DNA from: Paraglaciecola sp.
GTDB taxonomy: Bacteria > Pseudomonadota > Gammaproteobacteria > Enterobacterales > Alteromonadaceae
NCBI GenBank assembly: GCA_009993955.1
Contig: JAACSL010000019.1
Coordinates: 1-64,000 of the forward strand
Direction: 5' to 3'
Length of the DNA stretch: 64,000 nt
This document shows, piece by piece, positions 1-7,917 of the stretch. The notes below the pieces were generated by a model. The model ran no database searches. It was given only the letters and a program-made list of their open reading frames with translations, and had not been told where the DNA came from. Both the position numbers and the translations under genes were made by a program. How positions within the stretch are numbered: the stretch's first letter is position 1; each line of letters opens with the position of its first letter.

Positions 1-1
1 A

Positions 2-103
2 TACTCTAATTGTTTGGCGACTTTAGAATACCACCAACAGGCAGTTGATCGTCTGTCACCCTTTAACCATGAGTGGTGCACTTATTATCTGAATTCGGGA
101 TAA
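2..103 (+). other. 3' fragment of an unidentified reading frame at the window edge
   Basis: An open frame enters from the left edge and ends in TAA at 101-103, giving 33 residues that end WCTYYLNSG. I do not recognise the family. The next 700 bases hold no gene and are rich in inverted repeats, so a degraded or mobile-element gene end is possible, but nothing seen proves it. The frame could also be open by chance. Confidence 0.2.
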
Positions 104-202
104 CTTAGCAATTTTCTGAAAAATAAAGTGAGACGTAGTAATTTTATTTAATAAAAAACAATTTCGACCTTATTGGCTATTCATATCATTTGAAACCTTG
201 AA

Positions 203-590
203 TCGAAGAAAGTTAGCTTTCCTCTCGACTCCAACTTACCCAATTTTATTGGTGCCTTGTCAAATGGCCAGACATGGACGTCTGGACAAGGCGCACACTT
301 TACACGGACGTTACATGCGCCGTTTTGATCAATAAGGCGCGGGTAAAATTGGACCAGTGAGTTGGCTGGAGAGCGGCTTCTTTTATGAAATACATTCATG
401 TATTTCACCCGCTCGGCGCGCGCCTTGGGGCCATCTCGCGCGGTGCCCGCTGCCGATGTTCAAATTCATTCCAGATGAATTTGTGCCTACTTTTCTTAGC
501 TGTTGAAGAAAAGTGAGTCGAACCTCGGGACGAGGTTTGAAACCCCGCAGCGATGCGAGTGCGCGAAGCGCATATCTTAGTATGCGCAGC
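203..590. repeat. Chain of consecutive inverted repeats (hairpin array)
   Basis: About ten inverted repeats follow one another in under 400 bases. Clear ones are 208-221 (GAAAG/CTTTC), 240-252 (CCAAT/ATTGG), 255-291 (nested CCTTGT and CCAGAC stems), 386-407 (10 bp, TGAAATACAT arm), 415-424 (GGCGCGCGCC), 461-483 (9 bp, CAAATTCAT arm), 489-514 (9 bp, ACTTTTCTT arm), 521-537 (AACCTCG/CGAGGTT) and 568-587 (GCGCATA/TATGCGC). The stretch 400-600 is also richer in GC than its surroundings. A 75-codon frame on the minus strand (181-408) runs through several stems and has no family resemblance, so I do not call it a gene. The array may be a repeat element or a structured RNA. Confidence 0.55.
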
Positions 591-799
591 GCATGGTCTT
601 GGTGTCCGCCTTACTCAGTAACGACTATCTTAAAAGCCAATTAATCATATGACTGGTTTTTGTGCACTGTCCACCTACCCAAATTTGCATGTAACGCATG
701 TTTTTCCAAATTAGCAGATTTTGTGAGTTCCAATACTAGATTGCCAATAAGCAAAAACAGAAAGTAGGTTTATTGGACTTAATCGATGGGTAGTCTGTT
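591..799. other. Intergenic stretch with no recognisable gene
   Basis: Between the hairpin array and the last gene of the glycan operon I see no reading frame with family resemblance. I also see no strong terminator for the minus-strand operon that ends at 800. Confidence 0.5.
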
Positions 800-1594
800 T
801 TAGTCCCACAACTGTGCTGAGAACTCAGGCAGCATGGCGAGTAGTGTTTGTTTGGTCTGATGTAGCTCGTCCAACATATGTTTAGGTACTTGCGTCAGAT
901 TGAATTGATGATCTTGAGTTTTGTTAACCAAGTGACTGACGTTTTTGTTGTTAAAATTTTTATCGACCCCCAAAAACTCATAGGTTTTGCGTAATTCCTG
1001 ATGTGGATCTAGTCGATTTTTTTCGTATTGCAGCACCAGTAATCGATGGTTAGCCACGGATTGCAAGTAGGCCAATTTTGCCGGAAAACTCAGAATCGTC
1101 GCGTGAATATTGGGGATCACATCATAATTCAGGTACATGTAGAGGGCGTCTGGATTGTCCGGCACCAACAAACTTTTAGCTCGCCGATTGAGTATTTGAT
1201 TAACCCATGATTCAAAACACTTGCTGGGCTCACGAAAGGTCAGCATAAAAAGACTAGTTGGACAGGCTTGCACGACACGTTTCAGCGCACTTGGGTGGCT
1301 AAAATACAGGGTTGACCACTCTCCACACGGCTGATTAGCATCACCTTGAAACGCTTGAAAATAGTTTTCTATCATCTGGCCGTGCTGCTCTTCTGGCCAG
1401 TTGTGACAAAAATAGCAGCTTTCTTTGACGTTAAAACGATTATCACGAATTTGCGGATGTTGCAGCAGCTGTTCGTACCACCAGCTGGTGCCTGCTTTGG
1501 GAGTGCCCAAACCGATAAAAGCAGGCTCACAAAGCGGGTACGCTGGATGCACTGATGCAACAGTGATGGGTTTAAGCATCTGTGGTGAAAACAA
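800..1594 (-). CDS. Sulfotransferase family protein (PAPS-dependent type)
   Basis: A 264-residue protein with the 5'-phosphosulfate-binding loop GTPKAGTSWW near residues 31-40 and a later TFREPSKCFESW segment in the position of the 3'-phosphate-binding motif. These are hallmarks of the Sulfotransfer family, which moves sulfate from PAPS to a hydroxyl or amino group, often on a sugar. No signal peptide or membrane segment is seen, so it is probably cytoplasmic. It is the last gene of the minus-strand glycan operon and starts 3 bases after the radical SAM gene. Its neighbours suggest a glycan or a glycan precursor as acceptor. The acceptor itself cannot be read from the sequence. Confidence 0.8.
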   Translation of the reverse strand: MFSPQMLKPITVASVHPAYPLCEPAFIGLGTPKAGTSWWYEQLLQHPQIRDNRFNVKESCYFCHNWPEEQHGQMIENYFQAFQGDANQPCGEWSTLYFSHPSALKRVVQACPTSLFMLTFREPSKCFESWVNQILNRRAKSLLVPDNPDALYMYLNYDVIPNIHATILSFPAKLAYLQSVANHRLLVLQYEKNRLDPHQELRKTYEFLGVDKNFNNKNVSHLVNKTQDHQFNLTQVPKHMLDELHQTKQTLLAMLPEFSAQLWD

Positions 1595-1597
1595 GTG

Positions 1598-2542
1598 TCA
1601 GCTTCCTTTTACCTTGATAATACCTTCCCAGAAATTGCTGTCTGTACAGGTTTTGCAAGGTTGGATATCGTTGCCACACCCCGTTTTCCCGCGCAAGGTT
1701 TGCGCTTTGTCAGAGTGATAAATATTAAATAAACTATCCTTCATCACATTTCCCATGCTCAAATCCATGTTCACGTCGAGATTGCACGGTGAAACATTGC
1801 CCTGCCAATCGAGCTGACACATTTTTATGTCCCATACATTGCATTTCCCAGAGGTAATTGAGGGATCTGCAATCTTGCCGCCATAGGACAGCACTGGTTT
1901 CACAATGATTTCATCATTGACACCAATATGCTGCTTCCAATATTCAATAAAGCGTTTGGATTGATTGGGATTATATTGGCTTTCAACAAACACCAAACGT
2001 GTAGGCCGGTGGTCAGGCATGGAAAACCATAGATGCATTTTTTCATGAATCGCCACGAGGCGATCACCTTTAACCGGATCCCCCTTGAGATCTTTCACCT
2101 TGCCAGGGCGAGCAATGTCGAAGGCATCCGAGTCGATGGCATCAATACTCAGTCTGACTTGATCTAACTTTGCAGCAATCCAATCCTGCATGACGTCGGC
2201 ATTTAATAGCGACATATTGGTATTGGTTACCACTTGAAAATGTTTACGCTGAGCAAAACGCTGAATAAATTCCTGATATCTGGGGTGCAGCATTTGCTCG
2301 CCAAAAAAATTTAATTCCACAATTTTGGCGACTTGCTCACACTCTTGGAAAATACGTTCGAACACCAATTTGCTGACATTGCCGATTTTACGATCATAGG
2401 CTGCCCCAGCGGGTTGAGCCTGCTTCTTATAGCGGTAAGATTGCGGACAAATGGGGCAACGGAAATTACAGGCATTGGTGAACTCAAGGCCAACAATTAA
2501 ACGTTTGGCATGATCAAGAAAGGGTGAAGTCGCTAACATCAT
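1598..2542 (-). CDS. Radical SAM protein with SPASM-like C-terminus
   Basis: A 314-residue protein. Cys25, Cys29 and Cys32 form the CxxxCxxC motif (CNFRCPIC) that binds the 4Fe-4S cluster and S-adenosylmethionine. The C-terminal third has further cysteines (KCNVWDIKMC, VSPCNLD, CGNDIQPCKTC), as expected for a SPASM domain with auxiliary clusters. Such enzymes carry out radical oxidations, epimerisations or peptide modifications; the substrate here is unknown. The start overlaps the methyltransferase stop by 4 bases (ATGA), which points to translational coupling. Its place among methyl- and sulfotransferases suggests modification of a surface sugar or a protein. Confidence 0.8.
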   Translation of the reverse strand: MMLATSPFLDHAKRLIVGLEFTNACNFRCPICPQSYRYKKQAQPAGAAYDRKIGNVSKLVFERIFQECEQVAKIVELNFFGEQMLHPRYQEFIQRFAQRKHFQVVTNTNMSLLNADVMQDWIAAKLDQVRLSIDAIDSDAFDIARPGKVKDLKGDPVKGDRLVAIHEKMHLWFSMPDHRPTRLVFVESQYNPNQSKRFIEYWKQHIGVNDEIIVKPVLSYGGKIADPSITSGKCNVWDIKMCQLDWQGNVSPCNLDVNMDLSMGNVMKDSLFNIYHSDKAQTLRGKTGCGNDIQPCKTCTDSNFWEGIIKVKGS

Positions 2543-3474
2543 TTTACACGTCTACACAAAAAAGCCCGTCCAGTTGCCGAATATTGGCGGTATTCACTTA
2601 CCTTAAATTGCGGGTTTTTCTCAGTCCATTCTTTTAGGGCGCGTTTTTCACCTAAACTGTCGTCACCCCACATAGAATCGTAGTCATCAAACAGTAAAAT
2701 AGCGCCATCGGCCAAATGAGGTGCAACATAGACCAACACATTGTATGCGGCTGGGTAAACATCACAATCAATGTGTACCACGGCTAATTGATGGGAAAAG
2801 GTTTGCTGGGCACTTTCACGCGTGAGCTCCTGATCAAAATCACATGGCTTAACGGTTAAACGCTTTGTATCCATGCCAACCATGGCCATATTAAATTCAA
2901 AGGTGTTCTGATTAGAGTAATAGTCACCGGTTTGATAAAAAAGCTCCTCACCGGGGGCTTTATCGAGAATGCCTTGAAAGGAATCAAAGGCATAGTAGCC
3001 TTCAACTACACTATTGAGGGTGTGCCATGCCAGAGAAAATGTTCTGCCATCAAACAGACCAAATTCGGCATACGCTAATTTTGATGAGTCTAGATATTTT
3101 TGCCCCCGCAAATAGCCTTGGCACAATTGAAACATGCCAGCATAACTAATGCCTTGCGGCGCGCTCTGCACCGGAGTGAAAAAGATATCGCGGGCGTTAC
3201 CAAAGACAACAATACCACCGAGATCTTTATAAGCTTTGAGTCGTTTACTGGTGGCTAAGGCTGCCGTCAGATTCAATTCGAAGACAATAACCAAGGCTGC
3301 ATGTTGTTCGATCAATGACGCAATATCACTCAGTAACCACAGACTAAGTGTGTGATCTTCCAACAAGTGATTGTCGGCCAAAATTTGTTTGGCTTGAGCC
3401 AAGGCCTGAGCGTCACAAGACACAATAAGCTTTTTATCAGGCGTAGATTTACAGTATCGAGTTAATGCACCCAT
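2539..3474 (-). CDS. TylF-like class I SAM-dependent methyltransferase
   Basis: A 311-residue protein whose second half resembles the TylF/macrocin O-methyltransferase family: YAEFGLFDGRTFS in the place of the SAM-binding motif, then VVHIDCDVYPAAYN and LLFDDYDSMWGDD with acidic residues typical of metal and SAM binding. Family members O-methylate sugar hydroxyls. The first ~90 residues look like a separate Rossmann-like segment. It lies between a sulfotransferase-like gene and a radical SAM gene in a tight operon. I infer O-methylation of an island-encoded glycan; the acceptor is not known. Confidence 0.75.
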   Translation of the reverse strand: MGALTRYCKSTPDKKLIVSCDAQALAQAKQILADNHLLEDHTLSLWLLSDIASLIEQHAALVIVFELNLTAALATSKRLKAYKDLGGIVVFGNARDIFFTPVQSAPQGISYAGMFQLCQGYLRGQKYLDSSKLAYAEFGLFDGRTFSLAWHTLNSVVEGYYAFDSFQGILDKAPGEELFYQTGDYYSNQNTFEFNMAMVGMDTKRLTVKPCDFDQELTRESAQQTFSHQLAVVHIDCDVYPAAYNVLVYVAPHLADGAILLFDDYDSMWGDDSLGEKRALKEWTEKNPQFKVSEYRQYSATGRAFLCRRVK

Positions 3475-3491
3475 TCCAATCTCATATGATG

Positions 3492-4583
3492 TTAAAACGA
3501 CAAGATGTCCAGACCATCAATTGTCGTTGCATATTTCTGCAAGCTTGTCGCGATCTCATCGGCGCTACTTAAACTGGCGATCAGGACACAAAGCTTTTGT
3601 TGATTATGTAAACTGTCTGGGTTGTTCACTGGCAAATCAAACAATGTCTGCCCTTGCTTTGCATAACTGTCTACTACGTTATCGACCTGGATACCGGCAA
3701 CTTGAAGTTGCTTATACAGATAGAGAGCAAACTCACCTGCCCCATATAATACAACTTGCCAACCTGTCTGTTGTTTCATCTGCAAGTGTGGCATTAAGCT
3801 CAACAGTTTGCTGGATACCTTGCGCTCTAATACTCGACGACCAAATCCTAGATAACGGCGGCTATCAAAGGCGTTGGGCGCCAAAGCGTGAGCAACGTCA
3901 GCCAAGACTCTATGTTTGTTGCTGTAAGCATAGCTATCATTTAACGCCGCCAGTGCTGAGGCGATCCAATCATGCTCTGACTTTTCAAGGCTTTTAACCG
4001 ATTCATTAAGCCGCTTGTCTGGGCCTTGCTGCAGGTGTTTGACAAAACTCTCATTTGATTCAGACACATAGGCAATGCTGTTGAGGTCTTGTCCAGCTTC
4101 CAACATCTGTGGATCAAAACTGATGTTTAATTGCTGGCAGGCGGTGCGCAGCACTTTTTCGGGATCAAGCAAAAAGTCTTCATATTGAATAATCGGCCAA
4201 GCATTGTCTTTGAACAGTTGCCAATCGTTAAAAAAACGTCTGAAGCGCAACAGCAAAGGCGGATCTTCGGCTGTAACACCGTTTAGTCCGTACCATTTAT
4301 TTTTTAACGAAGCCCAGGCATCAAAGGGGTTTCTCACAATCAGCAAAGGCACCACGTCGTAGCCAAGTGTCTTATACACTTCAGCCACTTCCTCCCAGCG
4401 AAAGGCAATTGTGGTCATTTTTACCCAGGTGATGGGTGTCTTAACCTTGTCAAAATTGACCTCAATGCGATCAGAGGCCATATCCAAGATCCCATCTAGC
4501 TGAGGATGGTTAAGAAAGGCATAAGATACCAAGGTTGTGCCGCCACTTTGCAAGCCAGTGGCCAAAATCATTTTTTTTGCCAT
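3492..4583 (-). CDS. Sulfotransferase-like protein with C-terminal Rossmann-like domain
   Basis: A 363-residue protein starting MAKKMILATG at the ATG at 4583, just after the upstream gene. A TTG eight codons earlier keeps the frame open but would overlap that gene. The N-terminus holds a P-loop-like PAPS-binding segment (TGLQSGGTTLVS) and a downstream IVRNPFDAWASLKNKW segment in the position of the 3'-phosphate motif, so a sulfotransferase fold is likely. The last ~90 residues carry VVLYGAGEFALYLYKQL, a glycine-rich dinucleotide-type fold. The glycosyltransferase next door ends in a similar module. Substrate unknown. Confidence 0.7.
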   Translation of the reverse strand: MAKKMILATGLQSGGTTLVSYAFLNHPQLDGILDMASDRIEVNFDKVKTPITWVKMTTIAFRWEEVAEVYKTLGYDVVPLLIVRNPFDAWASLKNKWYGLNGVTAEDPPLLLRFRRFFNDWQLFKDNAWPIIQYEDFLLDPEKVLRTACQQLNISFDPQMLEAGQDLNSIAYVSESNESFVKHLQQGPDKRLNESVKSLEKSEHDWIASALAALNDSYAYSNKHRVLADVAHALAPNAFDSRRYLGFGRRVLERKVSSKLLSLMPHLQMKQQTGWQVVLYGAGEFALYLYKQLQVAGIQVDNVVDSYAKQGQTLFDLPVNNPDSLHNQQKLCVLIASLSSADEIATSLQKYATTIDGLDILSF

Positions 4584-4584
4584 G

Positions 4585-5865
4585 TTAGTAGATCGCCTTT
4601 GGATCAACAGCTAATTTCATCAAGCCAGTGTAAATCTCATCCCATGCTGTCTCAGACGCAATATAAATAAGCGCATTGTTATAGAGGCTGGCGATGGATG
4701 CATCGGCCACTTCAAACCCTGCAACATGATGCCCATGTTGAAAACTATCCACCACCTTGGGCTGGGTGATCAATCCAATGATTGGCAAAACTTCTTGGGC
4801 TATTTCGCCGCAGCCATACACAATAAGCTGTTTAGTAGACTGCATTTGCCACGCATGTAAACATGCTTTTAAGCGTTGATAGGCCACATGAAAATGCGCA
4901 TAACGAGCGCGCCAGTCAAACACGTTTTGTCTGCTAGGCAGCTGATACGTGGCGTGTTTGATGTCGCTTAGCTCAGCAAGCAGTTTTTCTCCCAGCCAGT
5001 CAGGCCCGTTTTGTAACATCGACTTAAGTACCGACATGTTGAGGGCAGACTGCTTGTTTTTTGCTTGGTTGTGCCAATACTTCAATGCCAACGCATACGC
5101 TTCGTTTAACCTCAGCTCTTCGGCCAATTGACAATTTTCAACCAAGAACAATAAGGCAACGTAAATATCATCGACGCTAAGATCAGCAATACGTGGAAAA
5201 TGCCTGAGCCATACTCTCAGACGGGAATGTGCCATGGCCACTTTGTTTGCTGACATGGAATTCGCATATTTGATATAGGCACATGCCACATTATCCACAT
5301 GGCGAAGAACCACACCATCAACCAGCAATCTGAATAGCAATTCGTAGTCTTCATGCCCGCCCTTTATTAAGTCTGTGGTGTCAAAACCCTGATACTGGTT
5401 TACCACTTGACGTCGAAACACATAGGCGTGAATGGGAGCGATATTGGATTGCAAAACCGCATTAAGCGGCTCGCTGTATAATGGTTTGACAACGCGACGT
5501 TGACTGCCATCAATCAATTCGTGGTTGGAGACAAAAATATCAACCGTGGTGGTGTTGGCGATGTCCTGCAAAAAGTCAAAGGCGCTTGGGTACAAATAAT
5601 CATCGGCATCCAAAAACACAAGCCAATCCGTGTTCAGTAAACGTAATCCTTGGTTGCGAGCATTGGCTAAACCGCCATTCGCAATACGCAGCAGGCTTAA
5701 GTTAAAAGTTGGCGCAAAGTCAGGCAGAACAAGGGGTAGGTCCGAGCCATCGTCAACCACAACGACGTGGCTGGGTTGCACATGCAGTTGCATGAGAGAC
5801 TGCAATGCCTTTATGACTAGGTGGTTATGATTAAAACATGGGATCACAACACCGATAGACACCAT
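4585..5865 (-). CDS. Family 2 glycosyltransferase with appended Rossmann-like C-terminus
   Basis: A 426-residue protein. Residues 1-110 form a GT-A fold with VVIPCFNH at the start, VVDDGSD, and a LDADDYLYP metal- and nucleotide-sugar-binding motif. Residues 340-426 form a separate module beginning LIVYGCGEIAQEV, like the C-terminus of the following sulfotransferase-like protein. GT2 enzymes move a sugar from a nucleotide donor to a growing glycan or a protein. There is no membrane segment. It is seven bases from its upstream neighbour in the same operon. Donor and acceptor cannot be deduced. Confidence 0.8.
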   Translation of the reverse strand: MVSIGVVIPCFNHNHLVIKALQSLMQLHVQPSHVVVVDDGSDLPLVLPDFAPTFNLSLLRIANGGLANARNQGLRLLNTDWLVFLDADDYLYPSAFDFLQDIANTTTVDIFVSNHELIDGSQRRVVKPLYSEPLNAVLQSNIAPIHAYVFRRQVVNQYQGFDTTDLIKGGHEDYELLFRLLVDGVVLRHVDNVACAYIKYANSMSANKVAMAHSRLRVWLRHFPRIADLSVDDIYVALLFLVENCQLAEELRLNEAYALALKYWHNQAKNKQSALNMSVLKSMLQNGPDWLGEKLLAELSDIKHATYQLPSRQNVFDWRARYAHFHVAYQRLKACLHAWQMQSTKQLIVYGCGEIAQEVLPIIGLITQPKVVDSFQHGHHVAGFEVADASIASLYNNALIYIASETAWDEIYTGLMKLAVDPKAIY

Positions 5866-5871
5866 GGCTGA

Positions 5872-6663
5872 CTATCCTGCTTGCCAATACTTTCTGTGCA
5901 TAGCGTAGGTGTTGTGTTCAATCTGGTGTTTTGCCGTTGCCGCTCGCCAAAATTCCTCATCCCAATTTGGCCCATAGTTATCGATGAAATACCGATAAGC
6001 AAAGGCCTTAGCGTTGATCAGGTAGTCTTCACGAGAAATCGTTTTGGTATTTTTATTGCCATAGGTGGTGCCACCTAAATGCAAATAATCGAGGTAATCG
6101 TAGTAAGCAGCGTAATAGCCTGATTGATACAGTTTATAGCTGTATTCATGGATGGCTCCCCAACAATATTTAAAATGAGGATTAAAAAATCCAAATTTTT
6201 TCACCACTTCACCCTTTATCATCAGAAACAGATAATCGCTGGTGGTCACCGGTCTAACACCAATATCTTGGGGTTTAGATCCTGGGTAGTTTGAGCCCTT
6301 TTCGCTGGGTGACAGCATCGCTAATGTGGGATTGGCATCCATGACATCGACCATTTCTTGCAGGAAGTCGGTTTTGTCATTGATAAACACGTCATTCATA
6401 CAAAACAAGTAATAGTCATATTGCTTTTGCATATTTAAATATTGCAAGCCGAAATTATGGCCAAAACACTTGCCCTTAAAATCACTATCGGCGTAATAAA
6501 TACTATTAGGATACTGAATGTTTTCTGGCTCAGAGCCACATTCAATCACCAAAATATCTTTGTTTTGGTAACTGTCTGCTTCGAAGTGCTCAACACTTCG
6601 TTTTACCAAATCGGGGCGATTACGTGAAACAATCAGAATTGCGATGCTTTTTTGCTCAGGCAT
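5872..6663 (-). CDS. Glycosyltransferase, GT2-like
   Basis: I take the ATG at 6663 (MPEQKSIAILIVSRNRPDLV), giving 263 residues. A start 12 codons earlier is possible and sits close behind an AGAGG sequence. The N-terminus matches the GT-A opening (ILIVSRNRP), with CFGHNFGLQYL and CMNDVFINDKTD in the place of the donor-binding and DxD regions. HLGGTTYGNKN and GPNWDEEFW near the end are likely acceptor-side segments. It overlaps the upstream RapZ-like gene by a few bases. The sugar donor is unknown. Confidence 0.7.
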   Translation of the reverse strand: MPEQKSIAILIVSRNRPDLVKRSVEHFEADSYQNKDILVIECGSEPENIQYPNSIYYADSDFKGKCFGHNFGLQYLNMQKQYDYYLFCMNDVFINDKTDFLQEMVDVMDANPTLAMLSPSEKGSNYPGSKPQDIGVRPVTTSDYLFLMIKGEVVKKFGFFNPHFKYCWGAIHEYSYKLYQSGYYAAYYDYLDYLHLGGTTYGNKNTKTISREDYLINAKAFAYRYFIDNYGPNWDEEFWRAATAKHQIEHNTYAMHRKYWQAG

Positions 6664-7015
6664 GTTTAGTCCACTCTCTGTGATTAATCGCCACGTCATG
6701 TCCTCTTTGCTTCATTAATTCAGCAACATATTCAACTATAATAGCGGAACGATGACGCCCTGCGTTACAACCAAATGCCACGCGGGCATCGTCATCCAAG
6801 GTGCCCAAAACTTCAATCAAGGGGATCACTTTTTCTAAGAAACGCTGCACTTTTTCCTGCTTGATAACATAGTCGACCATTTTCGGATCTGGCTCATCAA
6901 ACAAACTCCACTGGCTCTCACGCGCCGGGTTTTTCGCGAAACTAACATCAAAATAATAGTTAGCGTTTGGTGCACCATATTTAAAGCCAAAACTAATCAA
7001 TGTGAGTTTTTTCAC
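6656..7015 (-). CDS. Stand-alone RapZ C-terminal-like domain protein
   Basis: A 119-residue protein. FGFKYGAPNANYYFDVSF near the start and FGCNAGRHRSAIIVEYVAE near residues 81-99 correspond to the second half of RapZ (YvcJ family), which reads GCTGGxHRS in the usual protein. RapZ is an RNase adaptor whose C-terminal half senses glucosamine-6-phosphate and binds RNA in E. coli. Here the N-terminal P-loop kinase-like half is missing. The gene is coupled by overlaps to a GT2 gene upstream (4 bases) and a glycosyltransferase gene downstream. A role in sensing an amino-sugar precursor is only an inference from the family. Confidence 0.7.
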   Translation of the reverse strand: MKKLTLISFGFKYGAPNANYYFDVSFAKNPARESQWSLFDEPDPKMVDYVIKQEKVQRFLEKVIPLIEVLGTLDDDARVAFGCNAGRHRSAIIVEYVAELMKQRGHDVAINHREWTKHA

Positions 7016-7914
7016 AACACAACCTCGATATCAAAATTTACTGCTAAGGCATTAAGTCGCCGACTCAATTCCACTTCACAACTTGGATTCAGTCTGATGA
7101 GCTGCGGAAAAATACGCACAACTAAATCATCTATGCATAGTTTATCGACTTGGCTTTTATTAGCTTTAGGCTCGACAAAATTCTGAACAAAGTTCAGAGG
7201 GTCTGTTTCGTTGAACTGAATGCCAAACTGCGACCACGTCCAGGCGAGGATCATCCCCCGTTGTTTCACTTGTTCAAGGTAATGTGTGCTGGAAATACTG
7301 GTCGCATGCACGCGATATTCAAGTAATACCTCGTCGGCAGCAAAGAGTTTACTGTTCGCTTGAGCCATGTATTGGGCGAGAAAATACATGTCTTCCATAT
7401 GCGGATAGAGAGACGAATAATTTAAGTCTTGTATCGCACTTCTGCGCATCATCCACGAGGGGTGGCACAAACACGTATTACCAATTAAGGCTAAGGCTTT
7501 AGTTTGTTCTGAAGTCTGGCGATAGTGCCACACACCTTGCTGCTCGCCAAACAGCCTCACTTTTGCACCAAGAATGCCACAGCTTGGATCGTCACGCATG
7601 ATGCTCAGTTGGGCGGCAAGACGTTGTGGCAAAGCGCAATCATCGGCGTCCATCCGCACGATATATTCACTGTCATTAGCCATGATCAGTTGGTTTAAAC
7701 TGGCGGCGATACCCTGTTTTTCGCTGCGCAATAGCATGATGCGAGGATCTTGCTGTTGCCAGTAACGTAAGCGCTCTGGTGTCTGATCGCTTGAACCATC
7801 ATCTAAAATTGTAAAACAGAAATCACGGTGGCTCTGCTGCGCTATGGATTGGATAGCTTGGTCGATAAAAGCTGCGCCATTGTGAACCGGCATGATCACG
7901 CTGATTTGCGGCAT
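7012..7914 (-). CDS. Family 2 glycosyltransferase
   Basis: A 300-residue protein with the classic GT2 opening ISVIMPVHNG, then ILDDGSSDQT and VRMDADDCALPQRL, the DxD-type motif for metal and nucleotide sugar. CLCHPSWMMRRSAI and PHMEDMYFLAQY follow, as in GT2 family A enzymes. There are no membrane helices. It starts three bases after glf and overlaps the RapZ-like gene, so all are probably made from one message. Its donor could be UDP-galactofuranose, given the neighbour glf, but that is only a contextual guess. Confidence 0.8.
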   Translation of the reverse strand: MPQISVIMPVHNGAAFIDQAIQSIAQQSHRDFCFTILDDGSSDQTPERLRYWQQQDPRIMLLRSEKQGIAASLNQLIMANDSEYIVRMDADDCALPQRLAAQLSIMRDDPSCGILGAKVRLFGEQQGVWHYRQTSEQTKALALIGNTCLCHPSWMMRRSAIQDLNYSSLYPHMEDMYFLAQYMAQANSKLFAADEVLLEYRVHATSISSTHYLEQVKQRGMILAWTWSQFGIQFNETDPLNFVQNFVEPKANKSQVDKLCIDDLVVRIFPQLIRLNPSCEVELSRRLNALAVNFDIEVVL

Positions 7915-7917
7915 GTA

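Noticed and set aside
181-408. 75-codon minus-strand reading frame
   Set aside because: It runs through several inverted repeats, has no family resemblance and lies in a repeat region; it is probably open by chance.
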